A DNA stretch of 64,000 nt, taken from NCBI RefSeq assembly GCF_020171725.1, contig NZ_JAIVAJ010000001.1, forward strand, positions 682,001-746,000, given 5' to 3'. Source of the stretch: Halobacillus litoralis. GTDB taxonomy: Bacteria; Bacillota; Bacilli; Bacillales; Halobacillaceae. Made by a program: the position numbers and the translations under genes. The notes below the pieces were generated by a model. The model ran no database searches. It was not told the DNA's origin and was given only the letters and a program-made list of their open reading frames with translations. Below, piece after piece: positions 52,154 to 60,710 of this stretch. The first letter of the stretch is position 1. Each line of letters opens with the position of its first letter.

Positions 52154-53280
52154 GGCTTATTATCATTGCGATCACAACGATGCTGGTCTGTACAAGCTGC
52201 ATCCCAAAGAGTCATATTGAAAAGCTCGGCATCATCACCTCCGTCGGCTATGATGCGATAGAAGATGAAATGGTTGAAGGTACACTGGTCGTATTTCAAT
52301 TCGATCCGACAACCTCGAAAACGTCTCAGATTATTTCAAGTAAAGCCGAAACGTCAAAAGGGATTCGGTATGAAGCGAATCGCCTGACAAGTCACCGTCT
52401 CGTATCCGGGCAAGTTCGGTTGGAGGTTTTTGAAGACGAGTTGGCAGCCAAGGGAATGAAAAAATATATGGATACCTTGTCTAGAGACGCTAAAATATCT
52501 GACCTAGGCTACCTTGCCATCAGCGACATTCCAACAAAAGAATTGATGAGTTCCGACCAGTCCGAAGATTCCCCGAACATCGGCATTTACTTGCAGAGCC
52601 TGATCGAGAAGAGTATCAAAAATCACATGATCCCGGATTCTGTTCTGACTGTATTTTTAAGGGACGTTCAAGATTTCGGCATCGATCCTGTCCTGCCGAT
52701 GTTATCCATGAACGGTGATAAGCCCTATATTAAAGGCTTAAGTCTCTTTAAGAAAGATAAGTATGTTTCAACCCTTAGCGAAGAAGATATTTATCATTTG
52801 ATGCTTTTAAGACAACGATCAAAGGATACCGAATTCCAACTAGACCTCGACTCTGAAGCATTTAAACCTTATTACAAAGACGAAAAAGACGATGTGAACA
52901 GAGGATCGCTGCACGTCTCGTTGAATGACTTGAGTAACAAAACAACGATTCGATCTGTAAACGGAGACTTCCTTCAGCAAAAAGTGGATATAGAAATCGA
53001 AGGACGACTGCTTGAAATTACGAAAGAAGTCGACTTAAAGCAGCCAGATGTCATCAAGACCATTGAAAATGAAATAGAAAAACAGCTGAAGGTAAGGCTC
53101 CAAAGACTCATGGATCAGCTGAAAGAGGACGGGGTAGACCCTGTCGGCTTCGGAAAGAAACACAATGAACGAAACCGTAAGCACCAGTTGACAGAAGAAG
53201 AGTGGAGAAAGCAAATACCAGAGATGAACGTTGAATTTAACATCCATATGAAGCTGCTTCGGTACGGAACTTCTGAATAA
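52150..53280 (+). CDS. GerA-family germinant receptor, C subunit (lipoprotein)
   Basis: A 376-residue GerAC-type lipoprotein: signal peptide with C-terminal CTSC and acceptor Cys17 (an atypical lipobox, Cys at -3), then DKxxxLGIITSVGYDAIEDE, KGMKKYMDTLSRDAKISDLGYLAISD and a Glu-rich C-terminal domain. ATG at 52150 overlaps the B subunit stop and follows AAAGAGG. Anchored in the spore inner membrane. Closes the operon before a bidirectional terminator. Confidence 0.9.
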   Translation: MRLIIIAITTMLVCTSCIPKSHIEKLGIITSVGYDAIEDEMVEGTLVVFQFDPTTSKTSQIISSKAETSKGIRYEANRLTSHRLVSGQVRLEVFEDELAAKGMKKYMDTLSRDAKISDLGYLAISDIPTKELMSSDQSEDSPNIGIYLQSLIEKSIKNHMIPDSVLTVFLRDVQDFGIDPVLPMLSMNGDKPYIKGLSLFKKDKYVSTLSEEDIYHLMLLRQRSKDTEFQLDLDSEAFKPYYKDEKDDVNRGSLHVSLNDLSNKTTIRSVNGDFLQQKVDIEIEGRLLEITKEVDLKQPDVIKTIENEIEKQLKVRLQRLMDQLKEDGVDPVGFGKKHNERNRKHQLTEEEWRKQIPEMNVEFNIHMKLLRYGTSE

Positions 53281-53303
53281 GTAACGACACCGTGAACATG
53301 ACT

Positions 53304-53341
53304 AAACCCAAACGATGCTAGGTTCAGCCTCGTTTGGGTTT
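53304..53341. terminator. Bidirectional terminator
   Basis: AAACCCAAACGA pairs with TCGTTTGGGTTT around a 14-nt loop, between the ger operon (+) and the aldo/keto reductase (-). Confidence 0.88.
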
Positions 53342-53356
53342 CTAAATGAATAAAGC

Positions 53357-54187
53357 TTATGCTTCATAATCGAATTCATCCGGGTGCTTCCCGATTCTTT
53401 CACCTGTGTGGAGAGCATTGATCTCTTCCACTTCCTCAGCTTTCAATTCAAAATCGAACAAATCAGCATTTTCCTCCTGACGGCTCTTGTTGGAGGACTT
53501 AGGAATCACCACGACGTCATGCTCTAAGTGCCATCTTAAGATGATTTGAGCGGGTGATTTCCCATATTTGTCCGATAACTTCTTTAAGACTGGCGCATCG
53601 AAATACTTTCCACGACCAATTGGCGCCCAGGCCTCTACTTGAATCTTATGTTCTTTACAATATTCCATCAGTTCTTTTTGATAAATACGCGGATGGAGTT
53701 CCACCTGATTGACCATCGGCTTGATTTCAGCTGTGTTCATCAGCTCGTCCAAGTGATGTTCCATAAAGTTGCATACGCCGATGGCTTTGACGCGTCCATC
53801 CCGGTAGAGCTTCTCTAGTGCCTTCCAAGTCTCTGTATACTTCCCTGGCACCGGCCAGTGAATGAGGTAAAGATCTAAGTAATCCAACTGAAGCTTTTCC
53901 ATACTTCGCTCAAAGGCATCGAGGGTTTCTTCATACCCTTGTTCGTCGTTCCAGACTTTCGTCGTCACGAAGATGTCTTCTCTTTCGACCTTACTTCTCT
54001 TCAAAGCATCGCCTACACCCTTCTCGTTCTCATAAAAAGATGCCGTATCAATATGACGATAGCCAAGATCCAGTGCAGACAGTACGGCATTGATCACCTC
54101 TTGGTCATCATTCATTTTGTATACGCCAAGCCCTACTTTAGGCATATTTGTTCCATTTTGAAGAGTAAAGCTGTCTATAGCTGTCAT
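53357..54187 (-). CDS. Aldo/keto reductase
   Basis: A 276-residue NADPH-dependent TIM-barrel reductase with full tetrad Asp47, Tyr52, Lys77 and His110 (LDYLDLYLIHWP). C-terminal cofactor clamp VVIPKSSNKSRQEENADLFDFEL. Closest to the glyoxal/methylglyoxal reductases of Bacillus (YvgN/IolS-like). SD AAGGAGTG. Transcribed alone. Confidence 0.9.
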   Translation of the reverse strand: MTAIDSFTLQNGTNMPKVGLGVYKMNDDQEVINAVLSALDLGYRHIDTASFYENEKGVGDALKRSKVEREDIFVTTKVWNDEQGYEETLDAFERSMEKLQLDYLDLYLIHWPVPGKYTETWKALEKLYRDGRVKAIGVCNFMEHHLDELMNTAEIKPMVNQVELHPRIYQKELMEYCKEHKIQVEAWAPIGRGKYFDAPVLKKLSDKYGKSPAQIILRWHLEHDVVVIPKSSNKSRQEENADLFDFELKAEEVEEINALHTGERIGKHPDEFDYEA

Positions 54188-54214
54188 TTTCCATTCACTC
54201 CTTCTTTATCTCTC

Positions 54215-56488
54215 TCATTTTTCTTTACCCGTATCTTTCTGTTTCTCAAACCATGAGGACGACGTCTCCTCAAGCAGAAAGTCCTCCGGGCGTGAACCAA
54301 TCATGTAGAGCTTGTGCAAAGGTCGCGTCATAGCGACATACAACAGTTTGACGTCCAACTCATTGAGCGTATAGGGGTGCTCGTCCGTATATAAGAAGAC
54401 AACATCGAATTCGAGCCCTTTAGCAAGGTAAGCTGGGACAATCATCCGCTCCCCCATCTCCTGATGCTCATCCATTTTCACGAACCCAAGCTCTACAGGA
54501 AGAGCCGCATCAAGCTGCTCCGCTTCCTGACTGGTTTTCGTAACAATCGCCATTGTTTTCATCCCTGCTGCTTGAAGGTGAGTAATCATTTCCTCTCTTC
54601 TGTCTTCCCACACTTGAATGGGAACGAACATCGGCTTTTCACCATGTCTGACAACAGGCTCAGCCTCAGGGAGATTCTCAGGCATTTTTTGTAGTTGTTC
54701 ATTTGCAAGGTCCATTATTTCAATGGTCGTTCGATACGTCTTCTGAAGCGTCAAGTACTGAGCCTGATGGAAGATGTCGTCGATCAGCACTTCCCAGTTC
54801 TTCAATCCTCGATACTGGTAGATCCCCTGTGCGAGGTCTCCGACAATCGTAAATAGATCCGTATGAAGAGCACGTCTCAAGCTATAGATTTCTAGAAAGC
54901 TGTAGTCCTGCGCCTCATCAATGACCACTTTCTTCGCTTGATCATCCCGGTCGAGACCTGTTACGAAAGAGTGCAGGTATAAAATGGCCGCTAAATCTTC
55001 CGCACTCCACCGCTTTTTTTTGAACTGCTCGATCGATTCCGCTTGTACCTCCCTTAAGTCATCACGATTCTCTGCAGTCAGCCCTGCAAACAATTGATCG
55101 TCAAACAACTCACGGTAAAGGTCTGCTGCCTGATGTTTTGGATACTGCTTCATACATCTTTGTACCGCATACCTGGCTTCTTTCTTGATTTCTTCAAGCC
55201 GTTCTTCTTTTCTTGTAATTAAAAAACTCACACGCTTCTTACGTTTGTCGGGATCCCGCATTCCATACAGCGCTTTGTCCAGTTCTTCGTCGTACTTGCT
55301 GGCCATTTTCGTCAAGATTTCTTTCTTCTTCCGCCGAAGCTCACTACGGAGAACTTCCTTGATTTTCTTCACTCTCGTTTGATACGGAAAATAGCTGTAC
55401 TCTTCGTAGAATAATCGATTGATGGCTTTCGGTGATTTTATTTTGAACCCGGCAAGCGTGAGTCCCTCTGTTACTCGATACGTTTTCTTGATGTGCTTTA
55501 GATATCGATCAAGTACGTTCTTAAATTCTTTTGACCCTTTGTACTCTGCTGCTTGAAGAGGCTTGTTCTTACCTGTCTGTTCAACGGCTTCCATCAGAAC
55601 TTGATGCTGACTGACGACCGGCCAAGTAAGTCCGACTACTTGCTTGACGAAATCCTGATAAGTGGATTGTCTAGAGCGCTGAACCCCAAGCTCGGGAAGC
55701 ACCTCTTCTATGTAGTGGATGAACAGACGGTTTGGTGCGAGGATTAGCATTTCTTCGGGCTTGAAGACTTCTCTCATCGTGTACAGAAAATAAGAGATCC
55801 TGTGAAGTGCAATGGTCGTCTTACCACTTCCTGCTGCTCCTTGCACAATAATGGGCTTTCTCAAATCTGCACGAATGATCCTGTTCTGTTCTTCCTGTAT
55901 GGTCGCTACAATCTCAGTCAGGCGATTATCAGAGTTTTTGGCAAGCGAATCCTGAAGGAGGTCATCCTTCGTTGTCATATCAATATCTCTGAAGTCAATC
56001 AGTCTGCCTTCGTCCATTTCATATTGACGCTTTAAAGATACGTTCCCCTCATACGTTTCCCCATGGGCAACATAGCTGACGTCTCCTAGGCGACCTTCAT
56101 AATAGACGTTCGACAACGGAGAGCGCCAATCCAAAATAATCGGTAGCTGCGTCTCACGATCGAATAACGACGTCTTGCCGATATAAAACGTTTCTCGATC
56201 TGGTTTTTCTTTTCTATGAAAATCAATGCGGGCAAAATACGGTTTGTTTCGTAGATGAGTGAGGCTCTCGAGCTGGTCTTTCGACATCTTCATGAAATTA
56301 GCATGAGACAACATTTCTTGATAGCGTAAGCTACTATCTTTGAAATCGAGGCGGGCTAATGTATCTTCTTGACGCTTCTTCAACTCTTCCTGTCCAGAGT
56401 GTTGCGCAGCTATCAATTGATCCATATAAGCCTGCGTAAAAGCCAGTCGTTCTTGTTCCTGTGAGAATTCGTTCTTGTGGTCCGTCAT
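54215..56488 (-). CDS. helD: HelD, RNA polymerase-recycling SF1 helicase
   Basis: A 757-residue UvrD/Rep-like ATPase that removes stalled RNA polymerase from DNA. N-terminal coiled coil (1-75) for the secondary channel, then IIVQGAAGSGKTTIALHRI (Walker A, about 210), a long basic middle arm (about 330-480), KVVIDEAQDYSFLE (motif II near 530), GDLAQGIYQYRG, QKTYRTT and a C-terminal AKGLEFDVVFLYTDEHPYTLNELDVKLLYVAMTRPLHKLY. All helicase motifs are present. SD GAAGGATG. Confidence 0.92.
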   Translation of the reverse strand: MTDHKNEFSQEQERLAFTQAYMDQLIAAQHSGQEELKKRQEDTLARLDFKDSSLRYQEMLSHANFMKMSKDQLESLTHLRNKPYFARIDFHRKEKPDRETFYIGKTSLFDRETQLPIILDWRSPLSNVYYEGRLGDVSYVAHGETYEGNVSLKRQYEMDEGRLIDFRDIDMTTKDDLLQDSLAKNSDNRLTEIVATIQEEQNRIIRADLRKPIIVQGAAGSGKTTIALHRISYFLYTMREVFKPEEMLILAPNRLFIHYIEEVLPELGVQRSRQSTYQDFVKQVVGLTWPVVSQHQVLMEAVEQTGKNKPLQAAEYKGSKEFKNVLDRYLKHIKKTYRVTEGLTLAGFKIKSPKAINRLFYEEYSYFPYQTRVKKIKEVLRSELRRKKKEILTKMASKYDEELDKALYGMRDPDKRKKRVSFLITRKEERLEEIKKEARYAVQRCMKQYPKHQAADLYRELFDDQLFAGLTAENRDDLREVQAESIEQFKKKRWSAEDLAAILYLHSFVTGLDRDDQAKKVVIDEAQDYSFLEIYSLRRALHTDLFTIVGDLAQGIYQYRGLKNWEVLIDDIFHQAQYLTLQKTYRTTIEIMDLANEQLQKMPENLPEAEPVVRHGEKPMFVPIQVWEDRREEMITHLQAAGMKTMAIVTKTSQEAEQLDAALPVELGFVKMDEHQEMGERMIVPAYLAKGLEFDVVFLYTDEHPYTLNELDVKLLYVAMTRPLHKLYMIGSRPEDFLLEETSSSWFEKQKDTGKEK

Positions 56489-56651
56489 ACTTCATCCTTC
56501 TCCCTTCAAGATGATGGAAATGACGATGAGGTTTAGCCCCTCATGTGGCTCGTTTCAAAGCAACGATAATAAAAATACCACACAGAATCTGTAAACGCAA
56601 TGAATAAGACAGCCCTTTCATATGATAAATTCATCAGAGCTTTCACCATAC
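56489..56651. other. Intergenic stretch upstream of helD, nothing found
   Basis: About 160 bases holding the helD promoter side and the operon terminator side. No frame with SD and no repeat detected. Confidence 0.45.
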
Positions 56652-56687
56652 AAAAAAAAGAGTACTGACCTCTAGCATCAGCACTCT
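56652..56687 (-). terminator. Terminator of the chemoreceptor-STAS-HATPase operon
   Basis: On the minus strand AGAGTgCTGA pairs with TCAGtACTCT around a 9-nt loop, followed by eight T. Confidence 0.82.
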
Positions 56688-57041
56688 TCATTGTCTTGGC
56701 TTATTCTCAATATACTTAGGTAAACGTACTTCAAAAACGAAAAATGAAAAGACTCTTAGAACGACTGGGTATAAAGCCAGTAATCCTAATAGATCACCAA
56801 TTCCACCGAGAAGATCCGTCGTCCACATCACAATGAATAGAACGAGCATCAAAATCACGCTTACAAGTCCCGTCCGACCATTGACCGGATTCCAAGTGCC
56901 CGCAATGGTTTTGGCGTCTCTTTCCAGTAACTCGAAACAACGGTAATGGAAAGGACGAACACGGAACCAATTAGAAGCGGTGACGAGCTCATCTCTGTCT
57001 CTAATTTCTTTATAACAATACCGACAACGATTTGTTTCCAC
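56688..57041 (-). CDS. Zinc-binding membrane protein, last gene of the operon
   Basis: A 117-residue protein: RCRYCYKEI and FHYRCFELL give a Cys6-Cys9-His32-Cys35 zinc knuckle at the N-terminus, then two membrane helices (about 57-76 and 80-103) and a basic tail. It is a small cytosol-facing zinc domain anchored to the membrane. I chose the GTG at 57041 (SD AGGGG 8 nt upstream, inside the end of the previous gene) rather than an ATG 14 codons earlier. Function unknown; its operon partners point to regulation at the membrane. Confidence 0.6.
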   Translation of the reverse strand: METNRCRYCYKEIRDRDELVTASNWFRVRPFHYRCFELLERDAKTIAGTWNPVNGRTGLVSVILMLVLFIVMWTTDLLGGIGDLLGLLALYPVVLRVFSFFVFEVRLPKYIENKPRQ

Positions 57042-57046
57042 TGCAT

Positions 57047-57472
57047 CTACCCCTGGTTTTGATATTTTTTCATGAGCAAACACTCATTTCCCTTTTTATT
57101 ATATCGTAAACTATCCATAACTCTAAGCAATAAGATAATTCCACGACCAGGCTCTTCTAATTCTTCCATACATGGAAACCAATGTCTCATATCGTTGTGG
57201 CATTGATATTTCTGCCAGTCAAATCCTTCACCCTGATCGGTAATTCGGACAACCATTCGAGAATGAAGAAAGTTGACTTCCACTCTGATGGAACGATCAT
57301 CAGACTCCTCATGACCATGCCTCCAGGCATTTACAACTGCCTCCGAAATCGAAGCTTCAACAAGAAGCTGATCGGAACCGAAGCCTTCTACCAAGTAAGG
57401 ATAGTAGTCCTTACGAATGTTTTTTATCTCTTTTGGGTTGTTGATGTATCGCACAAATGATGTTTTCGTCAT
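57047..57472 (-). CDS. RsbW-like HATPase serine kinase / anti-sigma factor
   Basis: A 141-residue GHKL ATPase of the anti-sigma (HATPase_c_2) type. N-box ASISEAVVNAWRHG (Glu44, Asn48), G1 ITDQGEGFD near 77-85, G2 EPGRGIILL near 107-115. As in RsbW and SpoIIAB, this should phosphorylate the STAS partner on serine and may bind a third protein. SD GAGGAG. It is the third conserved gene of an operon with a chemoreceptor and a STAS protein, with no sigma factor nearby. Confidence 0.83.
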   Translation of the reverse strand: MTKTSFVRYINNPKEIKNIRKDYYPYLVEGFGSDQLLVEASISEAVVNAWRHGHEESDDRSIRVEVNFLHSRMVVRITDQGEGFDWQKYQCHNDMRHWFPCMEELEEPGRGIILLLRVMDSLRYNKKGNECLLMKKYQNQG

Positions 57473-57553
57473 TCAACCACTCCTCTAGGGAACAGAATTA
57501 AGATTCGTCGCTTTAGATTGCTATCACAACAATTAGTTGTGGATACGACTTTC

Positions 57554-57640
57554 CTATTCCCTAAAAGCAGCGGAACTAAAAGGAATCGAAAGAAAAATAG
57601 ATACCGCGACAGCATTAGTCATTTTTCGCGCGGAAGACAT
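57554..57640 (-). CDS. Possible 28-residue ORF between STAS and HATPase genes
   Basis: ATG at 57640 starts 2 nt after the STAS stop, with GGAG four to five nt ahead (overlapping the stop). It reads MSSARKMTNAVAVSIFLSIPFSS..., hydrophobic in the middle, and ends in TAG. The 170-nt gap between the two conserved genes is otherwise unexplained. It may be a small membrane peptide or a chance frame. Confidence 0.3.
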   Translation of the reverse strand: MSSARKMTNAVAVSIFLSIPFSSAAFRE

Positions 57641-57642
57641 GT

Positions 57643-57945
57643 TTATCTCCACTGAAAGGAGGGCTTTAGCCTCGTCAATTGGAAAAGTTCTTGAATTGAA
57701 TCTGAAGCTCCTTCAATGCTGACCGTGCCATTCGCATCATTGGTTCTTTTCTTTAAGGTTACGATGACACCCAAACCAGCACTGTCTAAAAACGTCGTAT
57801 TTGTAAAGTCGAGCCTGAAATCAGCATAGCCATCTGCAATGCAATCCAGAAATTGTTCTCTCAAATCAGTTGATGCCTGCACCGTGACTTCTTTCGGAAT
57901 CTTTAACTGTACTGTAGAATTATGACGCTTTACTTGATTTTTCAT
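57643..57945 (-). CDS. STAS-domain anti-anti-sigma-like protein (RsbV-like)
   Basis: A 100-residue STAS protein with the phosphorylation motif [10 protein letters not shown] at about 51-60 (Ser55), the classical target of an RsbW-type kinase. Two basic residues-rich N-terminus. It overlaps the 3' end of the chemoreceptor gene by 26 bp and shares its translation (SD GGAGGGAG). Substrate of the HATPase encoded downstream. Confidence 0.85.
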   Translation of the reverse strand: MKNQVKRHNSTVQLKIPKEVTVQASTDLREQFLDCIADGYADFRLDFTNTTFLDSAGLGVIVTLKKRTNDANGTVSIEGASDSIQELFQLTRLKPSFQWR

Positions 57946-59320
57946 TCTTCTCCCTCCTGTCTACTTGAAGCATCGGTTCTATTGGGTCCCTGTGACCTTC
58001 TGTTTCAAAAACCGCGACTTCATCATGGAGGTGTGTAGCCATATCGCTCATTTGCTCTGAAGTACCGGATATATTGGAGATCGCTTCCTGAACTTCAATC
58101 ATACTGCCATTAATTTGCGCGGAAGCGTTTCCCGTTCGGTCGATAAACGTACCCAAACTCCGAATCAAGCCAATAATATCTTCGCTTGTTGCCACTTTTT
58201 CATCCGTAACTTCTTTGATCTGCTCCATGTGAGAGACGGAGGCTTTAACAGAATCCTCGATGGTCTCCAATGCCCTACCCGCCTTCTGAACAGATTCCAC
58301 TCCTTCATCGACCAACCTGGAACTTTCATCCATTTCAAATGCAGCCTGATTTGTCGTTTTCGTGACAGCTTGTACAATAGCCGACACATTCTCCGCTTCT
58401 TTATTCGATTGCTCAGCAAGCTTACGGACTTCATCCGCCACTACGGCAAAGCCTTTCCCAGCTTCTCCCGCCCGCGCTGCTTCAATGGCTGCATTCAATG
58501 CGAGTAAGTTGGTCTGATCTGAGATGTTCGATATGGTGTCTACAATTGAGGTGATTTGATTGGAGTAATCGTTGAGCCGCTCCACCTGCTCCTTTGAAGC
58601 GATGTTCTGGTCCCGTATTTCGGTCATTTTCTCAATGACATTTTCTACTGATTGACGTCCCTCAGAGGTCGTCTCAATAGACTGGTTGGATGCTTGCATG
58701 GATTGCTCTGCTTTTTCCTGGGCAATTTGAATAAGCGAAGAAAGCTCCAGTAAACTCTGTGAGACTTCCTGAACCGTTTGCTCCCCCTGCTCTGCCAGCC
58801 TCTCCAATTGTTTTCCTTGTTCAAGGACCCCACTGGTCTGACTGTTCACCTCTTCTGTTGAAGCCGAATTCTCTTCGGAGATGGCGGCCACAGCTTCCGT
58901 CGATTCTCTAAAGGTATAAATCACGTTGTGTAACTTATGATTCAGTTGATTCAGTGTTTTTGTCAACTGTCCTAGTTCATCGTCCTGCTCCAGGTCAATT
59001 TTTCTGGAGAGGTCAATCGTATCACCGTGCATCTCACTTACTTCCGTACTTATGTATCGAAGAGGTTTCGACACATATTTCTTGATGCCGTACCCAACGA
59101 ACGCAATCATGATGATTAAATTTATGACTATAGTAAAATAGGTTTGTAGAAATGCCACAGATGTTGAACCAAATACATCCAATATGCCTGAATTGAATAA
59201 TCGTCTTTGAAGATAGGAAATAGGAGTACCCATCAACAAATTAAAAATAGTCGCTGCAAATACGATGAGCATCAGCTTCTTTGCAATCGTCATCTGCATC
59301 TTACTCTGCTTGAATTTCAA
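57920..59320 (-). CDS. Methyl-accepting chemotaxis-type receptor without sensor domain
   Basis: A 466-residue receptor: basic start, TM1 about 13-30, a 26-residue extracytoplasmic loop, TM2 about 57-79, HAMP about 80-132 (ending [17 protein letters not shown]), and a signalling domain with tip [40 protein letters not shown]. No large ligand domain, so the input must be through the membrane, the short loop or another protein. No CheR-type C-terminal pentapeptide. TTG at 59320 with AAGGGTGAT upstream is preferred; an ATG 13 codons earlier is weaker. Its stop overlaps the STAS gene. Confidence 0.88.
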   Translation of the reverse strand: MKFKQSKMQMTIAKKLMLIVFAATIFNLLMGTPISYLQRRLFNSGILDVFGSTSVAFLQTYFTIVINLIIMIAFVGYGIKKYVSKPLRYISTEVSEMHGDTIDLSRKIDLEQDDELGQLTKTLNQLNHKLHNVIYTFRESTEAVAAISEENSASTEEVNSQTSGVLEQGKQLERLAEQGEQTVQEVSQSLLELSSLIQIAQEKAEQSMQASNQSIETTSEGRQSVENVIEKMTEIRDQNIASKEQVERLNDYSNQITSIVDTISNISDQTNLLALNAAIEAARAGEAGKGFAVVADEVRKLAEQSNKEAENVSAIVQAVTKTTNQAAFEMDESSRLVDEGVESVQKAGRALETIEDSVKASVSHMEQIKEVTDEKVATSEDIIGLIRSLGTFIDRTGNASAQINGSMIEVQEAISNISGTSEQMSDMATHLHDEVAVFETEGHRDPIEPMLQVDRREKNEKSSKAS

Positions 59321-59491
59321 AAAGCCATCACCCTTCCCTGGGATATTTGAATCCTTCATAGGTATTAGCCCTAAAGTCTCACCCCTAAACCTTGTTTTAT
59401 TATTCTCAAAAACCAAATCGATAAAAATGCGTTCATGGCATGGTTTTAACAACACGTGGCAAATAGACACATACATCTTTCAAACATAAAA

Positions 59492-59524
59492 AAAGCAGCC
59501 GTTTGCTCCAAACGGCTGCTTTCC
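59492..59524 (-). terminator. Terminator of the murG-like gene
   Basis: On the minus strand AAAGCAGCCGTTTG pairs with CAAACGGCTGCTTT around GAG, then six T. Confidence 0.88.
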
Positions 59525-59526
59525 GA

Positions 59527-60600
59527 TTACTTTTTCTCTTCTTCTTGAATGATGTCGATCACTTTTTCTTTCGTCTTCTCACTCTGGTAGTTCTTCATAT
59601 TATCCAGAAACTGATTTCTATCCTTCATAAGCTTCTGAACATCTTCAAGGAGACGGCTCCCTGTCAGCTCTTCCTCTTCAAGCTTCATGGCATATCCCTG
59701 CTTGACGAAGGAATCGGCATTTAAGATCTGATCTCCTCGACTGGCCTGCCGGGATAGCGGGATCAGAAGCATCGGTTTCTTCAATGCAAGGAACTCGAAA
59801 ATGGCATTTGATCCTGCCCGTGAAATAATATAATCTGTTGCCGCAAATAAATCTTTCAACTCATCACTGACGTATTCGAATTGAGCATACCCTCTACGGT
59901 TGATCGAGTCATCCAGCTGACCTTTCCCGCAGAGGTGGATAATCTGAACTTGTTCAAGCAGTGAATCCAGCTGAGACCGAACCGAGTCATTGATCTTCTT
60001 CGATCCCATACTTCCGCCCATAATCATGACCACCGGTTTTTGTTTGTGGAACCCACAAAAGGACAGTCCTTCCGAACGACTGCCTTCGAACAGCTCCTCT
60101 CGCACCACTGCACCGATGTGAACCGACTTTTCTTTCGGGAGATAGTTCATCGTCTCTGGAAATGTAGCCAATATTTTTTTAGCAAACGGAAATGACAGCT
60201 TATTCGCAAGGCCGGGGGTGTAGTCTGATTCATGAATCACAGTCGGGACTCTTTTCAACTTTGCAGCTGCTACAACCGGAACAGATACGAAGCCACCTTT
60301 CGAGAAAATGACGTGCGGCTTACGCTTTCCGATAATCCTCATTGCCTGCCACATTCCTTTTAACACTTTAAACGGGTCTTTCACGTTTTCTTTCGATATA
60401 TACCGTCTTAATTTACCCGTGGAAATGCTATGGTATGTCACGCCGTTAAGCGGCTCGATCAGCTGCTTCTCTATTCCATCATAGGAACCTATATAGTCTA
60501 TCTCGTAACCTTTATTTATAAACTCAGGAATCAAGGCAAGGTTTACAATCACGTGCCCTGCCGTGCCTCCTCCTGTAAAAAGAATCCGCTTCTGACTCAT
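59527..60600 (-). CDS. murG: MurG-like UDP-GlcNAc transferase (paralogue type)
   Basis: A 357-residue GT28 glycosyltransferase adding GlcNAc to lipid I. Motifs: LFTGGGTAGHVIVNLAL at 7-23, GGFVSVPVVAAAKLKRVPTVIHESDYTPGLANKL near 103-136, IMGGSMGSKKIND and SRAGSNAIFEFLALKKPMLLIPL near 255. H in GTAGH and E in HESD are present. The gene stands alone, far from a division cluster, and has the form of the second MurG that Bacillaceae genomes often carry. SD GAAAGGA with a 12-nt spacer. Confidence 0.85.
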   Translation of the reverse strand: MSQKRILFTGGGTAGHVIVNLALIPEFINKGYEIDYIGSYDGIEKQLIEPLNGVTYHSISTGKLRRYISKENVKDPFKVLKGMWQAMRIIGKRKPHVIFSKGGFVSVPVVAAAKLKRVPTVIHESDYTPGLANKLSFPFAKKILATFPETMNYLPKEKSVHIGAVVREELFEGSRSEGLSFCGFHKQKPVVMIMGGSMGSKKINDSVRSQLDSLLEQVQIIHLCGKGQLDDSINRRGYAQFEYVSDELKDLFAATDYIISRAGSNAIFEFLALKKPMLLIPLSRQASRGDQILNADSFVKQGYAMKLEEEELTGSRLLEDVQKLMKDRNQFLDNMKNYQSEKTKEKVIDIIQEEEKK

Positions 60601-60710
60601 TTGTTATTCAACGTCCTTTCTCTGATGCACCAAAGTAGGTATGATGGATGTAGTGTGCTATAATCCTCGTATTCCTCTAAAGGAATTGTAACAGAAAAGG
60701 AAGATGGTTT

